Shown here piece by piece: positions 1-14,122 of a stretch of 64,000 nt of DNA (within the stretch, counting starts at the first letter, position 1; each line of letters opens with the position of its first letter). Under the pieces are notes generated by a model. It ran no database searches, was not told where the DNA came from, and saw only the letters and a program-made list of their open reading frames with translations. This DNA comes from Kappaphycus alvarezii. Its lineage: Eukaryota; Rhodophyta; Florideophyceae; Gigartinales; Solieriaceae. The translations under genes were made by a program, and so were the position numbers. The stretch covers positions 124,001 through 188,000 of the forward strand of contig NADL03000132.1 of NCBI GenBank assembly GCA_002205965.3, given 5' to 3'.

Positions 1-1872
1 ATAGTGAATAGTTGATTTTCGTTTACAAAATTACGCACGGACATTCTCTTATTTTTTCACCATTGTAGAACCTTAGAAAACTGAATACGTATATGAACAA
101 AATAGGTAGTTGCAGCCTTACATTCGAAATAAACCTTAAAGTAAACAAGGTTGATTTTTGTCTACGGATATTTTCTAACGTTTGCTGTCCAGTTATAGAG
201 CCAAAAGCTTTTAGTTATAGTCTTTCTGTTGGTAATTTACTCTCAAACCCAACATTTGCAGAAAAACAAGGGATCGTTTTTTAATTTTTTTAGTCATATT
301 TCAAGCATACCTCTATTAAAGACGAAAAATGTACATAAAACATTTCCACCAACAGAATACGCTGATGGGCTCAAACAAACTTTAAAGGAGTTATTCTGTA
401 TAAATACGATTCAATAATCTAACCGAGGCCTTTCATTTGAAACAGTAGTTCTCCTTTTAGTAATTATATCTAATATAATAATTACCTTAATATTTACCTA
501 TTGAACTAAACGTGAAAATCATTGTGGTACTCAATAATTTTAAATTAATGTCACTTTCTAAAGTGAAACCATATGCTCTATTAGGTAATGAGGCAAGTAT
601 ATGTAAGTTTAAATAGTAAGAGGTTAGCGTTATACACTTTAGACCACTGAATGCTGGCTCGAGTCTAGGTATAATGCGGGCGGCGTCGGTATTTAATGCA
701 AATAAGAGGTGCCCTGAGAGAGGAAGTTTTGAACATCTAATATATTCCTGCTGTTTTAAATTCCAAACTACGTTTTTCGATGCTTAGTAAGGCCTAGGGA
801 TCCAGAAGGCAACCTCTGGTGGTAGAAGTTTCAAATTAATGCAGATTATTTACAAAATCATACTATAAAGTAGATTTGTTGTAGACAGTATGGAGTTGGA
901 GAACAAGTTGTACGGTGGTGGATTGTAAGCTTCAGTTTAATAATTATGTCTTTTAAAATTTTTCGTGATAGAATCATATTCGAATTCCACATGATTCACG
1001 CATAGACAAGCTGTTATAATCACGCACTACTAATTATTAATCAAATGACAGGAACAGTAGTGTTTATAGCCTTCGAAAGTGAGTTACTCAGTTCTGGCCG
1101 AAAAAAGATATTTAGCGCAATACTGTACGGTAAATTATTGTAAAGCACTTTTTTATGCACGAGAGGAAACATTGCGCTCCACTTTATTTTACTGTAAGAT
1201 TTTGTAAAGTAACAATGCCTCCTGATGAATTTTCCTTGGGCTGATTCCGTTATGTCCTACAACGCGAATACTAAACATCCTTCTGAGTCAGTCATATGTT
1301 CTCATCTCTTCATTCTCATGCATCCACACTCCTTTCCATCTACTTAATTCTCTTTTTACACCAGACTCGCATGCAAACAATCTTACAAAATCAATAAAAT
1401 CATTTAATATTCTTCTGCTGGCCAGTGAACTATACTATGATCTGCAAAACTCTATTACAGTGGTCTTGGGAATCATTTTGAATTTTTGGATGGCTCTATA
1501 ACATTCAATTTTTTATCTTCAATTCCTTCCGGTTCTTTCAAATTTTGATACAATATTTCCTTCCCACTAAAGTGTTACTGAGTTCCTTCACGTTCCAGCA
1601 CATTCAATATCCGGGAGACAAAGCATACACTGGAGAGACTGAGATTCATTCTAGAATCGTTATCAAAATTTTGACGACAGCCTCTGTATTGCTTTTTTAC
1701 TTATGTGTATCTTTCATGACAATCTTTGTCTTTTCTCTGTAAGGGGATATAAAGACCCCACGGACAGAAGTTGTTGGCATTAAATAACGATTTCTAATCT
1801 TTTTTACAGTTCTACGAATACCTTTCCTTATGATTTCACAAAAAAATCGGCTTTTTATCTCTTTCTTTAGTC
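1..1872. other. AT-rich stretch, no gene seen
   Basis: Both strands were read. Open frames are 65 codons or shorter and show no domain signature. No tRNA-like structure or clear repeat was seen. Confidence 0.6.
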
Positions 1873-2223
1873 ATGAATAACAATACTCAAATTGTTTATT
1901 CAAAAAGCCGTCGTTTGTTATCCTCTTTGAAAGAAACAGCAGCAAAATTCGCTGTACTTCGCGACTCTACTATACCTCGTCCTTCTGGCTCTGTTTCTCA
2001 ACTTCATAATTCTCCTACCTCAACTTGTCAATCTAAAACAGCGACGGAAGAACATTCTCGTAGTTCCCCTGATCCTCCCTGTCCACCTCGTTCCCCTTCT
2101 AGTCCTAATCCTTACTATCCGCCTTGCCCTCCATCCCGACCTGTTTCCAAAACCCAAGAAATGTTATTTGCCTCTCTTAAATCATCATGTCGGCCTGTAT
2201 CCAATTCTTGTCTATCCATGTAA
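1873..2223 (+). CDS. Hypothetical small Ser/Pro-rich protein
   Basis: This is an ATG-started frame of 116 codons in otherwise stop-dense AT-rich DNA, with GC visibly higher than its surroundings. The first third is basic and has a weak helix-like pattern (SRRLLSSLKETAAKFAVL). The middle is dense in serine and proline with repeated CPP/YPP clusters at about residues 65-90, and the tail is Ser/Cys-rich. There is no signal peptide and no recognised domain. A short disordered host protein is possible, but so is a chance frame or a piece of an old element. There are no neighbouring genes to give context. Confidence 0.25.
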   Translation: MNNNTQIVYSKSRRLLSSLKETAAKFAVLRDSTIPRPSGSVSQLHNSPTSTCQSKTATEEHSRSSPDPPCPPRSPSSPNPYYPPCPPSRPVSKTQEMLFASLKSSCRPVSNSCLSM

Positions 2224-5200
2224 GAGAAATAACTTGAATGAAGTTAAGTAATACATCAAAAACAGCCTCCGAGGGTCATCTTTTGACCATTTTTCTGATT
2301 TAGAAGACTTATAGTGGTGATGTAAAGACTTGGTAGGATCCTTACGGCAAATTGGCAGATAGAGCCTTTCTTGTGTTGTTTAATCTCGCGATAACATCGG
2401 ATTTGAACTTACCGCCCTGAAACCTGCTCCGTAACTTAATAAATGCGTGCCTTTTACTCAGTTCGCACCTCCTTTGCCCTTTTTAGCCACAAAAGTCTTA
2501 ATTATGCTTGTTTAAGACCCTGAACACTTTAAAATCTCATTATTGTGTATTACCAAAGCTCCGCTTGAAACATTTTTTCAAAAAATCCTAAAACTCTCAA
2601 ATATAGGTCTTTTTTCAAATCTAGTTCTTTTTTCTGGTGTTTTGAATCTTAAAAGCGTTTGGCACTACTTTCTCACTCACATTATTGAGGATTGATGGGT
2701 AGTAGGACCTAATTCGTTTTGATTGCACTTACATTTAGCACAGATATAAACGTTTTGGAGCATATATTATTAAATGATTGCATTTTGACATTCTATGGAT
2801 GTTCCTTTACTTATATTTCTAAAACAATCAAACACTTTTGTTCACAATTTATGGAAACTCATCTAGATTGACTTAGTTTTAGTGCATTTCAATATGCGTA
2901 ACATTAAATTAGTTCACCATAAAATGCATATGTTAGTTCTCCCTTCCTCTTTTGGTGGCTCTATTATACTCATGTATGAGGGCGAAATTGAGGCCTTATT
3001 CGTACTACAATCCTTTTTCTTGTAGTTTTCATGCCAGCCTCTCCTTAAGATGGAAGTAAATGGTAAGATCTGATCACTTCTTACTCATAGGAACTCTTTT
3101 GTGGCCGTAACGGCCAACGCAGCTTGTCTGATGGGCAGATTTGAGCCAGATTTTCAGGGTAATTCAAAAGATACTACTGGTCAACCTGTAGGATATTCCG
3201 GGCCACAAACGACCATATCTTTCAAATTTCAAATTTTAAATTAAATCAAATCCTTATTTACACCTTAAGAAAGTACTGAAAATAGATCAAAAGCAATAGG
3301 TTAATTCTAACTCCAATTGTAACCCGGTCAGTATACAAACTGGGTTTCCAAGTGAAACCTTTCAATTTTGGTGATTATTTGCCACATTTCACACTTTCAG
3401 TACCTTCAAGTGAATATAGTAGCATTTTTTTTGTAGAAAGTACGGTGCTCAACATTAGATACCGAATGCATTAAACTTTTTCTTTGTTTGCTGTACATTT
3501 ATGATTTTTGAGTAATATCCTTAATATTAGATATTTACGAATTTCGAAAAAATTTTCAATCGCCGCAGATACTGTATAAATCTTCACTATTAAGACTTTT
3601 TCTAGCATGAACGAAAAAAAGCCCCATTAGGAGAAAGAGCTATCGTTGATAAATATTTTTGGTGTGCAATTGTGCTACTAATTTGAATCTGAAAAGTCTT
3701 ATTTTCAACCTTGAAATATTTGTGTTTTAAAATCTATTCATGCCCTTTTTAATACACTATATGGCCCTCAAAATGATACTGTGGATATAAATTCCCGGAA
3801 AACGACCAATGTCTACTTCAAACGGAGTCAAATCTGTACTTCAATAGGTCTGTAATGGTTATGAAAATATACCTGGCTTAAATTGTGTTCCAAATCAACT
3901 TATTTTCCCAGGTTTTGTCTGGGAAATTGTAAAGAGATTTGTTGTAATATTCTTGGATACTTAAATCTTTTTGACGTATGGAGTAAGCGCAATTTGAAAT
4001 TAAACAAGAAGTATTCCGTTGACACGCTCACATTTTTTATTATTTTAACATTGAGGTACAGCCCTGAGAAACAGTTCAAAGTATAAAAAACTCTATATTC
4101 ATACATAAACTATCTGAAACTTAGTTCTGAGGTAAAAATTTCCTCATAGGACGGGTTGGCTGCTCTCTTTTAGAAATTATTAGAGAAAACCAACACTGAA
4201 GTCTTCTTTTCACGATTCATCAGAATGTTTGAGACGTAATACCCTGCGATAATATTTTAAAATGGCTTCAAAATGTGTTTATGATACCGAAAGTATATCC
4301 TCGGTAATTTTTCTTTCTTGTTCTATAATTGCAGACAACAAGATCGTACATATCCTTGAATAACTTCTTGTACAAAAATCTCCATTTCCATGGATTGCAA
4401 TAAGGTCTCTTCTTAATCAGAAAGATCATAGTACTACATACAATTTCATATAGTATTCCTCCAGTAGCCATCAATTTTAGCCAGCAACCAATTTTTTGTA
4501 ACGCTTTTAATGAATGGAATAACTTAAAAATTAATGAGAAGCTAAAATGCGTGATTATTGCTTTTTTTGACTTGTGTTAAAACCATTGAAAACAGAAGTG
4601 AAAAAAATACATTTGTGTACTCTTTTGTGAACTTCACTTAATAAAGTATTCGAATAAATGACATAAAATGTGCCTCTAAGCTATAACTTATGCAATAGTA
4701 TCATCCATAAAGTCTTGTACACCTCAAACTCATCCCAATTAAACGGTAAATGAATTCAGCTCATCTTTGCATCTTTTGCACCTTTGAAACACATGATACC
4801 ATGTTCTTTAGCAGGGATTGATATGATAACAATTGATACTTCTGATCAGCTTAGGTTTGAAGTTTTTTCAAGGAAATATGAACTGTCTCCATCAGAATAC
4901 ATATCAGTAAGACCATGTCAAGAAATGAAGTATATGTAATTGTAATAAATATTTTCTAATCGAAGCTTGAGTACACAAATAAAGTACTTAATCTTTTCAA
5001 ATATCTTTTTTACATGTGATATAATTACGTTTTACCTGATATCTCAATAAGATGCCAGAAAAATGATAATTTTGACAATTTCTATTTGAAGAGAATGACT
5101 GTCTGAAGTTTTTTCTTAATCGGATCGACTCTTGCTGTATTCTTTCTTCTATTTACTTGGTTTGGGATTTATCATGGTCATAAGTAGCGTTTATGTACAT

Positions 5201-6151
5201 ATAATTCCCTAAGCTGCAAATTGTAAAGTAGTTCTTCATGTCACTCATTTTTATATCGTGATCCAATGGGAGTTTTACTTACTAACTCTTCTTTTCTGAC
5301 AAAATTTTAAACAAGTGACCGCTCGATTTAATTTATAAGAAATTTTATGCTTTACTTTTGTTTTTCACGAAAGCGATGTCGAAAAATAATTCGTCGCAAG
5401 CTTTTCGCCTTCTAAATTGCTAAATATATCATTTTAGTCTCTCAGAATTGCGTAGACCTTTTAAAATGAAGTAAAAGATGTCCATAATCTCGTCAGGGGT
5501 TTGAGTCGGTACAGCATTGTATAGATTACCGAGTACATCTGGAGAAATAGGGATGTAAATATTGCAAATATCGATGCAAGCGATTGCTTCGCCTGAAACA
5601 AAGACTGTCCAGTTCATCAAAACTTTGCGTATGTAAAAATTATCTGTTATACATTTCCGTCAGCATCGGATGTGAACATATTTTGACCCAGATGGGAAAG
5701 TTGTTCCTAATTTTTTGCCAACCATGTGGCGCACAGGGGTATTGGCAGACAAATGGAGTGTTTGTATATTTTCAACTATTCAATGACGAATAGATTGAAA
5801 AATGTTCTCTTTAGGTTGCTCCTGTTGCTGTATTTCGAAGAGATGACGACCAGGTCTTCAATATTTCAGTCACATAAATATCATGTGCATAAATATAAGC
5901 CCTCTAAAACAATGCCTCGGTTGATACAAAATAAAGTTTCTGCAATAAAAAATTGCTAATGTAAAAGCTACCGTCGTTCCTGTAAAGAATGAATATAGTG
6001 GACGTGGACGATACATATATCTGTTGTTCCGTTTAAGATATCCTATCAGTACATTTTGGGATCTTTCTAAAAACTTGACCGTGTCAAGAAAAAAGACAAC
6101 TAATTATAACTTTTAGCACCTTTCCGGTTAGCAGTAAATGAAATGACGAGG
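2224..6151. other. AT-rich stretch, no gene seen
   Basis: Only short frames occur (up to 77 codons), often open on both strands at once. The minus-strand frame at 5,429-5,620 reads smoothly but matches no family I recognise. Confidence 0.5.
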
Positions 6152-6412
6152 TTACACGAAGTGTCTCATCTTTTTCGATACAATTATTTTGATCTTTTTT
6201 GTGCCAAAGACATTTTCGTTGCAGTACCCATGCTTGACGAGATCGATATGGGATAGGGCAAAGAGGCTTTCAGATATGCACGTACCATGATAGCTATGGA
6301 TGCTTTCCGTTGTCCATACTTTGAACCCTAATATTGCTGCTAGTGCTAGTAAAAAATTTACTGGTTGCAGTTGACGAAAAGAAAAATATATGCGAACTAA
6401 GATTGGTTCCAC
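6152..6412 (-). mobile_element. Copia-like reverse transcriptase fragment (fossil)
   Basis: The minus-strand frame has a stretch (FLLALAAILGFKVWTTE) with the spacing and hydrophobic pattern of the Copia RT block that precedes the first catalytic aspartate. The rest is too decayed to follow, and no LTRs were found beside it. It is treated as a fossil remnant of Ty1/Copia type. It could be a chance resemblance, since only one block supports it. Confidence 0.4.
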
Positions 6413-9400
6413 CCAACTGTGTCTGTTTCTGGTTAGACAAGTTAATTACTGTTTTCCATCATTTTGGACGGATTCTTTGACTAATATCAGAAAGGCCCCT
6501 CGATATACTGTGACCGGTCTCTCACACCATTTCGTTAAGTATTAGTTTATTTGGCCCAACTTTTTCCCCAAGCTATAGCAGAAATGTTTTCTCCTTCTAT
6601 TAACTTCGTCTCTTTCCGGAGGTCCAGATCCTAGTGCCGCTAGGATATTATGCAGGAAATGCCGAGTTTGGGACAACATGTTTTATTACAGTGCGTTTAT
6701 GTAAAGTAGATATACTTATAAAAACAAATTAGGAACCCAAATTATTTAATGAAACTCATGATGTGGTAGAACTTTCATTCTGTGCGGAATGCTTGCAAAT
6801 AGTTGGAAAGCACAAAACCTTATTGTAAAACATAATGTTGGTAGTTTCTAGGTGACAATTTCGCAGCAGTTTTATCTTAATGATAAAGTAAAACATAAAT
6901 TTCATAGTTGCTTATTCATGCTATGCAGATGTAATCTAGGAATGGGACTGCAGTTGAAGAGTATTGGGCCACTGACATAGTTCTTGAAATGAAATTTCGG
7001 GAAACATCAATTCAGTTATTTGGAAGGACATCTCTCGGGTACAACAGAACTTCATCGAAGGTTTCAATTATAAAAGCTCTTGATTGGCCACAGACAACGT
7101 ATATATTCACCAAAGTACGAATGATACAGGAAGTATCGATGAATTTATTTGTTTACACGGGGGCAGGCTCAATAAAGAGAATATATGCTCCTAACGACGG
7201 TGCAAATTTCAACCTCCGCTTTTCGCCTAGAACATGACAGCAAAAATAGTTTGGGTGGGTTCAAGGTACATAATAAGAAAGAAAATTTATGTTCTAGTCC
7301 CTTCTTTGAACCAAAATGTAAAATAAGGAAAGTTCCTAACTTCTTCAGGTCTTGGATAGCTATTCCGTGGCTACTTTCAGTGCAGAGGTTCATAAACTGT
7401 CTAAGAGGGCTTTTGACTGCATTGATAATAGTAAATGTGCGGATAGGGCACCATAGAAGAGTGAAATAAATCCAAGGTTTCCTATGCTGTGCAAAATAGG
7501 ATCTGATTTTTCCAGTTTTAGTAGGTCCGATTTGTCCACGTTTACTACATGCAGTAATGTCCATGACAGGATACATATACATATAGAGGACTTATGTGTG
7601 TAGCTAATGGTGGTCATATATCTGGTTCGGTCTCCGAAATTGGCTAGCTGGGAGGTGCAGTTTCGAGAGATACCGAGTTAACAGATCTGTTCTCGATACT
7701 ATAGGCAGCTTGCTTGTCCGGTCACGACAATTTGCTATTTATGACAGGTCTGAAGCCTAACAGTACTCAGCACTCTATTCATGTCTTTTTATTGATACTT
7801 AAAGGTCGGTTCCTGCTCCAAGATGCTAACCGGGTGGAACCGTTCAGTCTTAAAATAGAGATTATTCAATGTTTGGACGGTTTTTGAATTGTTTCAAGGA
7901 TTATTTTTTGGAGATACATAAAACTACCAAAATAAGAGAAATGATTGCACAAGTACTTTTATTTCTCCATGATAACTCATTTTCGTCATAGCCCGTACCA
8001 GTGCCGAGAATCTTTGGTTTTAGGTTGATCTATCACATATGTTTAATAAATAAAGCTCAAATTCACATGGGAACGATCACTAGGTCCGATATCATAGCAT
8101 GGCTCAGTACCGGTCATTACTAACTTGCTATCTGTGAGTAGAAAACATTTGATTTATTAAAAGCCATATTGTGATCCGAGAACAGTTAAGATAAAATATT
8201 GGAGTTCAGTTTCTATTTTGACGCAGTAATGAAACATCTTTTACTATGCATACTATTTTGAATCTCCTGTAAGAAAACGAACCGCGCTGAAATTTACACC
8301 CCTACTGACAAATTGTATGATAGGAGCTCCAAATATGTACATGGTATCCAAAAATACGTATTTGCTGAAACGGAATGTTTCAGCTCTATTAATATCCAGA
8401 AGTAATATTGGTGAATTTTGAATTCTTCGTTAAAGATCATATTTCCGCTCATCATAAACATTTAAATTTGTGTTTGAGTTTGTTTACAACATGCAAAACT
8501 GGCCAAAATCTACTATCAGTCTCCTTCAATTGAGCGTTCGTAAAAGAAACTTATGTAGAAAGTCACACTGAGATTATTGATGCGATATTAATATTGTTAC
8601 ATACTAGTTAACATTAAAAAAATGAACTTTAGTGTAAAATCATGTGAGATGTATGTTTTTTTCCTGTTTGAAACGTAAATTTGGGCTAATTTATTTCTGT
8701 ACAATGTGAATATTCCAGAGATCACGAATATATCTCCATCCATAATTCTTAAATTGACATTAAATAATTATTACGCCAAACTGCGTTTCGAGTAGGCACG
8801 GACCGCAAAAAAGGATCAGTAAAGTGCACCAGAGAATCTTAAATGCAGAAAAATTGATAATACACCTATTGTGAATACAAATCAAATATATGTTGATAAA
8901 TTTAATTCAATATAAGTAACCACCAACATTTTTTTCTCTGAAATTGCATAGAAAACCAATTGAATAATTTTCAATTACCCCTTATATCCTCCAATCGCTG
9001 TCAATTTCTTTTCCAATGTCCCTGTAAGTTAATCACTCTCCTCTAGTGTACTCAAACGTAATTAAGGAGAAAGTTCGAAATATTTTTGATGATGCGTCGA
9101 GCATGCCCTTCTATACATCTTGGACCCCGGCCATTGCTCGCTTTCCGGGTCAGAGCACCACATTTCAGATAACTTCTGCATTGAAACACATTTTCGAGCG
9201 GACAGTTGTTCACATATCTTCAGTAACTGTATAAAGTCAGTATCTGTCGCTCAATTACGAAAAGAACTTGCATTTTTGTGGTAGTGGATCATATTAGACA
9301 AAATATCACAATCATTTGCCTAAGTGTAAGATGTATGAACGTCTGTTGTCCGATTGGAAGAAAATTAGGATGCGTCGAAACTTCTGGATCGTTCTATATT

Positions 9401-11129
9401 GCAGGCTCAAGAATTTTGGGAACAGTAAATATTGTGAGGAGATGTTCTGCACTGACATACATGAAGATTCTTCTTGAAATTCGTAAAGATATTTTCTAGT
9501 ACATTGTAACTACGACTGTCGGTATTGAATTTATGCCTCCATTGTGGCAAATTCTCATTGATTTGAGCTATATGATTAGACAATTCCTCTGAATATTTCA
9601 AGAATTCCCCTCTCTTTTGAAGTATCAGAAATTAAAAGTATCTAATATTCTATAAACCAGCAATTTGCTGGAGTCCGAGGATCTTTTGGACATAATTACG
9701 TTCTTAATATTGTTTCAATTTATCTGTTTTATTCACACATCAGAGTATCGGTCAAAACCAGCTTCAAAAATGTGATCGGAGGAATAGCACTTATGACTTG
9801 AAGAGATATGTTACTGTAAATAGCAATTTCCACAGAGGCTGAGGATTTCGGAAATATGGAGGCATTAAATGCGGGGAAATTTTCAATCATTAAACAACTG
9901 TGGCAAGTGATTCTGTCCTCATGTTTTTTACTAACTTTCAAGGTACAAATAAAGCTTTGGCGACTACGATAGAATATATTAACAAAGGTACACGTGCTTC
10001 GTAGGTTTTCCATGCTTCTTTTCTGGGTAGAAATGGCACGAAAGAGGATATTAATATATTTAAATTAACTTGAGAGTAGCATTGCCCTTGGAAAACGTTT
10101 GTTGGAGCTTATATTGCTTTGTCTGGGAGATTCTGTGGTTTATGGCAGGCTGTGGAATTCTTCTGCGGTGTTACGAGCTTTTAGATCATTTATATGGCCC
10201 AGAAAGTAGTTTTGGAGCCTTTTTAGTCTTGAAACAGTCCTCGACGCTCCTAGAGTAGAAATGATAATCTTTCCTGAATAATAAAACACAAAAAAATCAT
10301 TTTTCCTGTATGTATATAATAGTATTATTTTTCATGGATTCTCAAAGTTTTTGCTTTGAATATATTTAAGCGCCATAGCATGGTAGCATTGAGGAAGTAT
10401 GCAGGGAAAACCGGATTTGTGAAAAACTCGTCGCTAAATAATCCAGTAGTCGCTGAAAATAGGCTCCCCAGATAATATTCAACCTATTTGTTATCTAGCT
10501 CATAAAGTAGGATGTGGGCTTTATGTAGAATTTCTAGGTCAAAAAGAGAAGAAATTACACCCAAACTCAGCTCTTTTCAGATAGAAGAACCTGATTTGAC
10601 TGGAAGCATGAAAAACATTTCCGCACACATTCTACCTGCATCCATACTTACATCATGAACTAGTAGCATATTATTCCTCTAGCTTCTCTACCGATATACA
10701 CCGTTTCGATTCGAATGAAATGATCTGCCTCACAACAAAAAATCATCCGCTGGAAGGAAACGAATTCTGTTGCTCCAAGTGCACCGAAATCTACTGCACA
10801 ACAATAAAAAGTTTTTACCCAGACTAGGAGTCCATCGTTTTCACCGTTTTCATTCCACTTACTATGGAAACTGCAAACTTCCTATGATTAAACGAATTAT
10901 TCCGAGTGTGCTTCGTCTAGCAACAAAAAGGGTGACTTAACACCTGTACTCGACATGCAAATAAGCTTTTTATTCTTTAATTCATGCAGTTGAGTTCGTA
11001 TCTCGAGTAAAGATGACATATAAGATGAATAACTTTTTTATATGTTTAAAATAGGGGAAGCTTTGCAACAACTTGTATCAATAAAAAAAACAACAGTTTC
11101 ACTCTCGTTCATATTTCTTTGGTGGAATT
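6413..11129. other. AT-rich stretch, no recognised gene
   Basis: The longest frames are a 137-codon minus-strand frame (7,169-7,582) overlapped by open plus-strand frames, and frames of 60-95 codons near 9.0-10.3 kb. None shows a domain I can name. Part of this stretch may be very old Copia-type sequence, since it lies between two Copia traces in the same orientation. Confidence 0.45.
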
Positions 11130-14122
11130 ATCCTGTAAATTTGATTGAAGATCAGCTCTGTAAATCTTCGAATGATAAAGCGAGCTTGCCACAGAACATA
11201 GTAAAGGGTAAAGGTTCGACTAGTGGACTATTGGGTTTTGTGAATGCATCAGCTAAATTCACTTTCCCAGGAACCTATAATGTTCGATTGACTTTCCGCA
11301 TCTCGAACTCATATCTAATCATGCTTGTATCGCCACAAATAGATCGATCCTCAGAATTCCTGCATGTTGATATGTTTTCAAATAGTTTCTTGGAGTCAAG
11401 TGCAACTAATCTATCTATATCAGAATCAAACATGGCCTAAAGCTCTTCCCACTGAGAGAATTTCAGCAGCTCTGATTGACTTCACTGGTCTATTAGACTT
11501 ATGGGAGGACTAATTGAGTGTACCAAATATGAAACCCATATTAAAATCATCAATATGTAAACCAGCAATCATGCTTAGCTACCCATTGTCAAAATTCGAC
11601 TAGAGTCGGTAAACACCAAAACTGAAATGTTATATTCCTTTTAATCGGTGCGTCTCCGATCGTAGATCCAAGCTGAAGCAGTCACACAGAGTTGATTTGA
11701 GTTATCAACCTATGTAACTTCGTCGAAGGTACCTTCTGTTGTAAGTGGCTCCCGTAGAAGGTACAAAAAGGACAAGCAGCAATGCCACGCCATCCGGTCC
11801 AGCTATTGACAGAGCGGAGCGAACTAAGTTCAAATGTGTTAAATTCCAGTCTCTCTTGCTTTCTTTTAGTCTATAAACTGGATAACATTCGAGTTCTTTA
11901 ATTTTTTATTCACCATGGAACTGAATACTTAAATATACGTCCAAAAATAGTAAATTAAAAGAACAGTAACGTTCCAGTACCGTGTATCGCAGTTCCTATT
12001 TCATATATGTTTTATATTTCTTGTACTAACTCGTCCAGAAAGTCTTATTATCAAGCAAACAATACATCACCAACAATGTCAGGCTCCACAGAAAACAATT
12101 AACCAGTAGAATTGCGTAAATAGAAGAGCTGTGGTACTTATACTAGCTGCATCATTCCAAGTAACTAGATTAAAGCATCAATTTGATCTTACTATTTAGC
12201 TCCGACATTGAAAAGTACATTAGCAGGAGTGAGTATTAACCAATATAGGTTCTTATAATTCTTTTCTCCATGTGGGATGACGTATAAATCCCTTAGAGCG
12301 TCTCCCGCTTGAAAAAGCGCTCTTAAAATAAATCTTTGCTAGATGCCAATTAAATATAGTTGCTAGTGATAGCAAAATTCTAATCCTCATTGGTGTAAAG
12401 ACAGCTTCATCCGTCTTCGAGTCGATTTTTCTGAGTCCTTATTATCATATGGAGCTATAAGAGCTCCCATCTTAAGGGAATCATCATCATTTGTTTTATC
12501 TTTGTAGAATACGTGACCGCATCTGACATTCGCGTCCAGAGGGACGGTAGAAAACGTTACAATCTTCACTTCCTGTTCAACGCATTCTTGGCATATTTAT
12601 ATGCATTAAACAGTGGAAAAGTTGGTAGCCCTTGCGCTTGGAACTTTATGAAAGTTTTCTGACCGAACTCATTCATATATCCCTTAAGAAAATTTGAATC
12701 TCTACCTCTGAGTTCATGTGCTCCTATCTGAATATTGTTGGCGCCTAATGTATCTGCATTAGGGTACCTCAGAACTTCGTTGGACATCTCGACTACTTCT
12801 TTTTTACCACTATTGTAGTCAATGTGGACTCGGTCTCGCCATTGTAGATTGAGAAAAGAGTTATAAGATAATACGAATCATCCAGGGGCCAGCTAATATT
12901 AATCGACTCCCTGACAGACGATAGCGGGTTCAATCTTCCTTCATCATTATTTTCAGTTAGCATTGGCAGACTTTCTTGTACTAGAGCGTCTATAATTTCT
13001 CTTTCTTGACACTGCCAGTTTTCTTTCTCTGTGCAAAGTTCATCAATACATTCATCAAGGCTGTTAGTAACAGTGTCAATGCCTTCCCAAATATTACTGG
13101 CTAAGGAATCTACTGGCAGAAGTATTCTCTTATCCTCGATTGCCGCCTTCATGATTCGTCCGTTATTCCTTGCGAAAGTAATGATTCCTAAATATTTGAC
13201 GTAGCATAGCACAAATTTAGATGTGGACAGCTTCCCAAGCTTTTTGAGTTGCAATATGATAAATACTTGCACAGTATCTCCCACAATAATAGTGTGGTCA
13301 GAGACAGACTTGGATCTTATTATGCTGGTAAGATTCCTGCTTGCTCTGAGTTGTTCTTGTGCGTCCAATATCTTTGCGGTAAAAAGCTCACAATTATGCA
13401 CTGGTCTTGTGTAACCCGTTGCGAGGCCTTGAGCTGAACAGAGGTTGTTTCTATACAAATCATTCGATAATACTATAGCAGCTTGGAGAAGCAGTCTTTT
13501 GCTTTCAGTTAAATCTCTTTTTGCCTTATTCTTTGGCCTCAGATAAACATCTAGACTCACTCTATGCTTAGATAATAGCACGTTTTAATTGTTGCCTCAA
13601 GACTGAATTGGGCGTCCTTCGATACTACTTCGTCTCGAGTATTCGATAAGCTTGGAGAAATCAACGGCATTTTCGACTAAGCTTTTTTCCGGGGTCTAAA
13701 TTTGATTGACCCACAAATTTTCAAATAGAAGTACTGCATCCGACATAAACATCGAGTCAATGACACATTCTACTGAATATCTTGATGTAGAATCCATAAT
13801 ATGAAAAACATGGTGGCCGTCTAAATTCATTTTGTCAATGCAGACTACAGTGCTAAATTGTCTATTCATTGAAGTAAGCGATACTTTACGGGATTATTTT
13901 TGGTAACACGGTAGTCAAAAAATGGGGGCATTCGTCTAAACTTCGTGTTAGATATTGCTGAACATCTTTCTTCCAAAGGTTATTTCGCTCTAACAGTGTC
14001 TTAATATTTGATAAGCTAGAGTGTTCGCAAAAGTGCAAATAGACTTTTTCAACCAACTTATTGACCTCACTCCAAGGTCTTGTAGGTTTCTGATATCTTA
14101 TCTGAGCTGTTGCACAAAACAT
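11130..14122 (-). mobile_element. Ty1/Copia retrotransposon fossil (integrase to RNase H)
   Basis: Reading leftward on the minus strand, the parts appear in Copia order. First is the integrase zinc-binding region near 13.9-14.1 kb (H-x-C-H-like residues followed by C-x-x-x-C). Next is the integrase core with the conserved context NVLLSKHRVSLDVYLR and NDLYRNNLCSA near 13.3-13.85 kb. The start of RT follows near 12.4-12.6 kb (VPLDANVRCGHVFYKDKTN). RNase H-end residues lie near 11.2-11.4 kb (DSKKLFENIS and VPGKVNLADAFTK). The element is broken, with many breaks, and looks old. No LTR pair was found. It has the orientation of the Copia gag in the left palindrome arm and may be the remainder of that same insertion. 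Confidence 0.8.

Noticed and set aside
7169-7617. 137- and 75-codon minus-strand frames
   Set aside because: Overlapping plus-strand frames are also open, no domain was recognised, and the match to Copia RNase H is too weak to claim.
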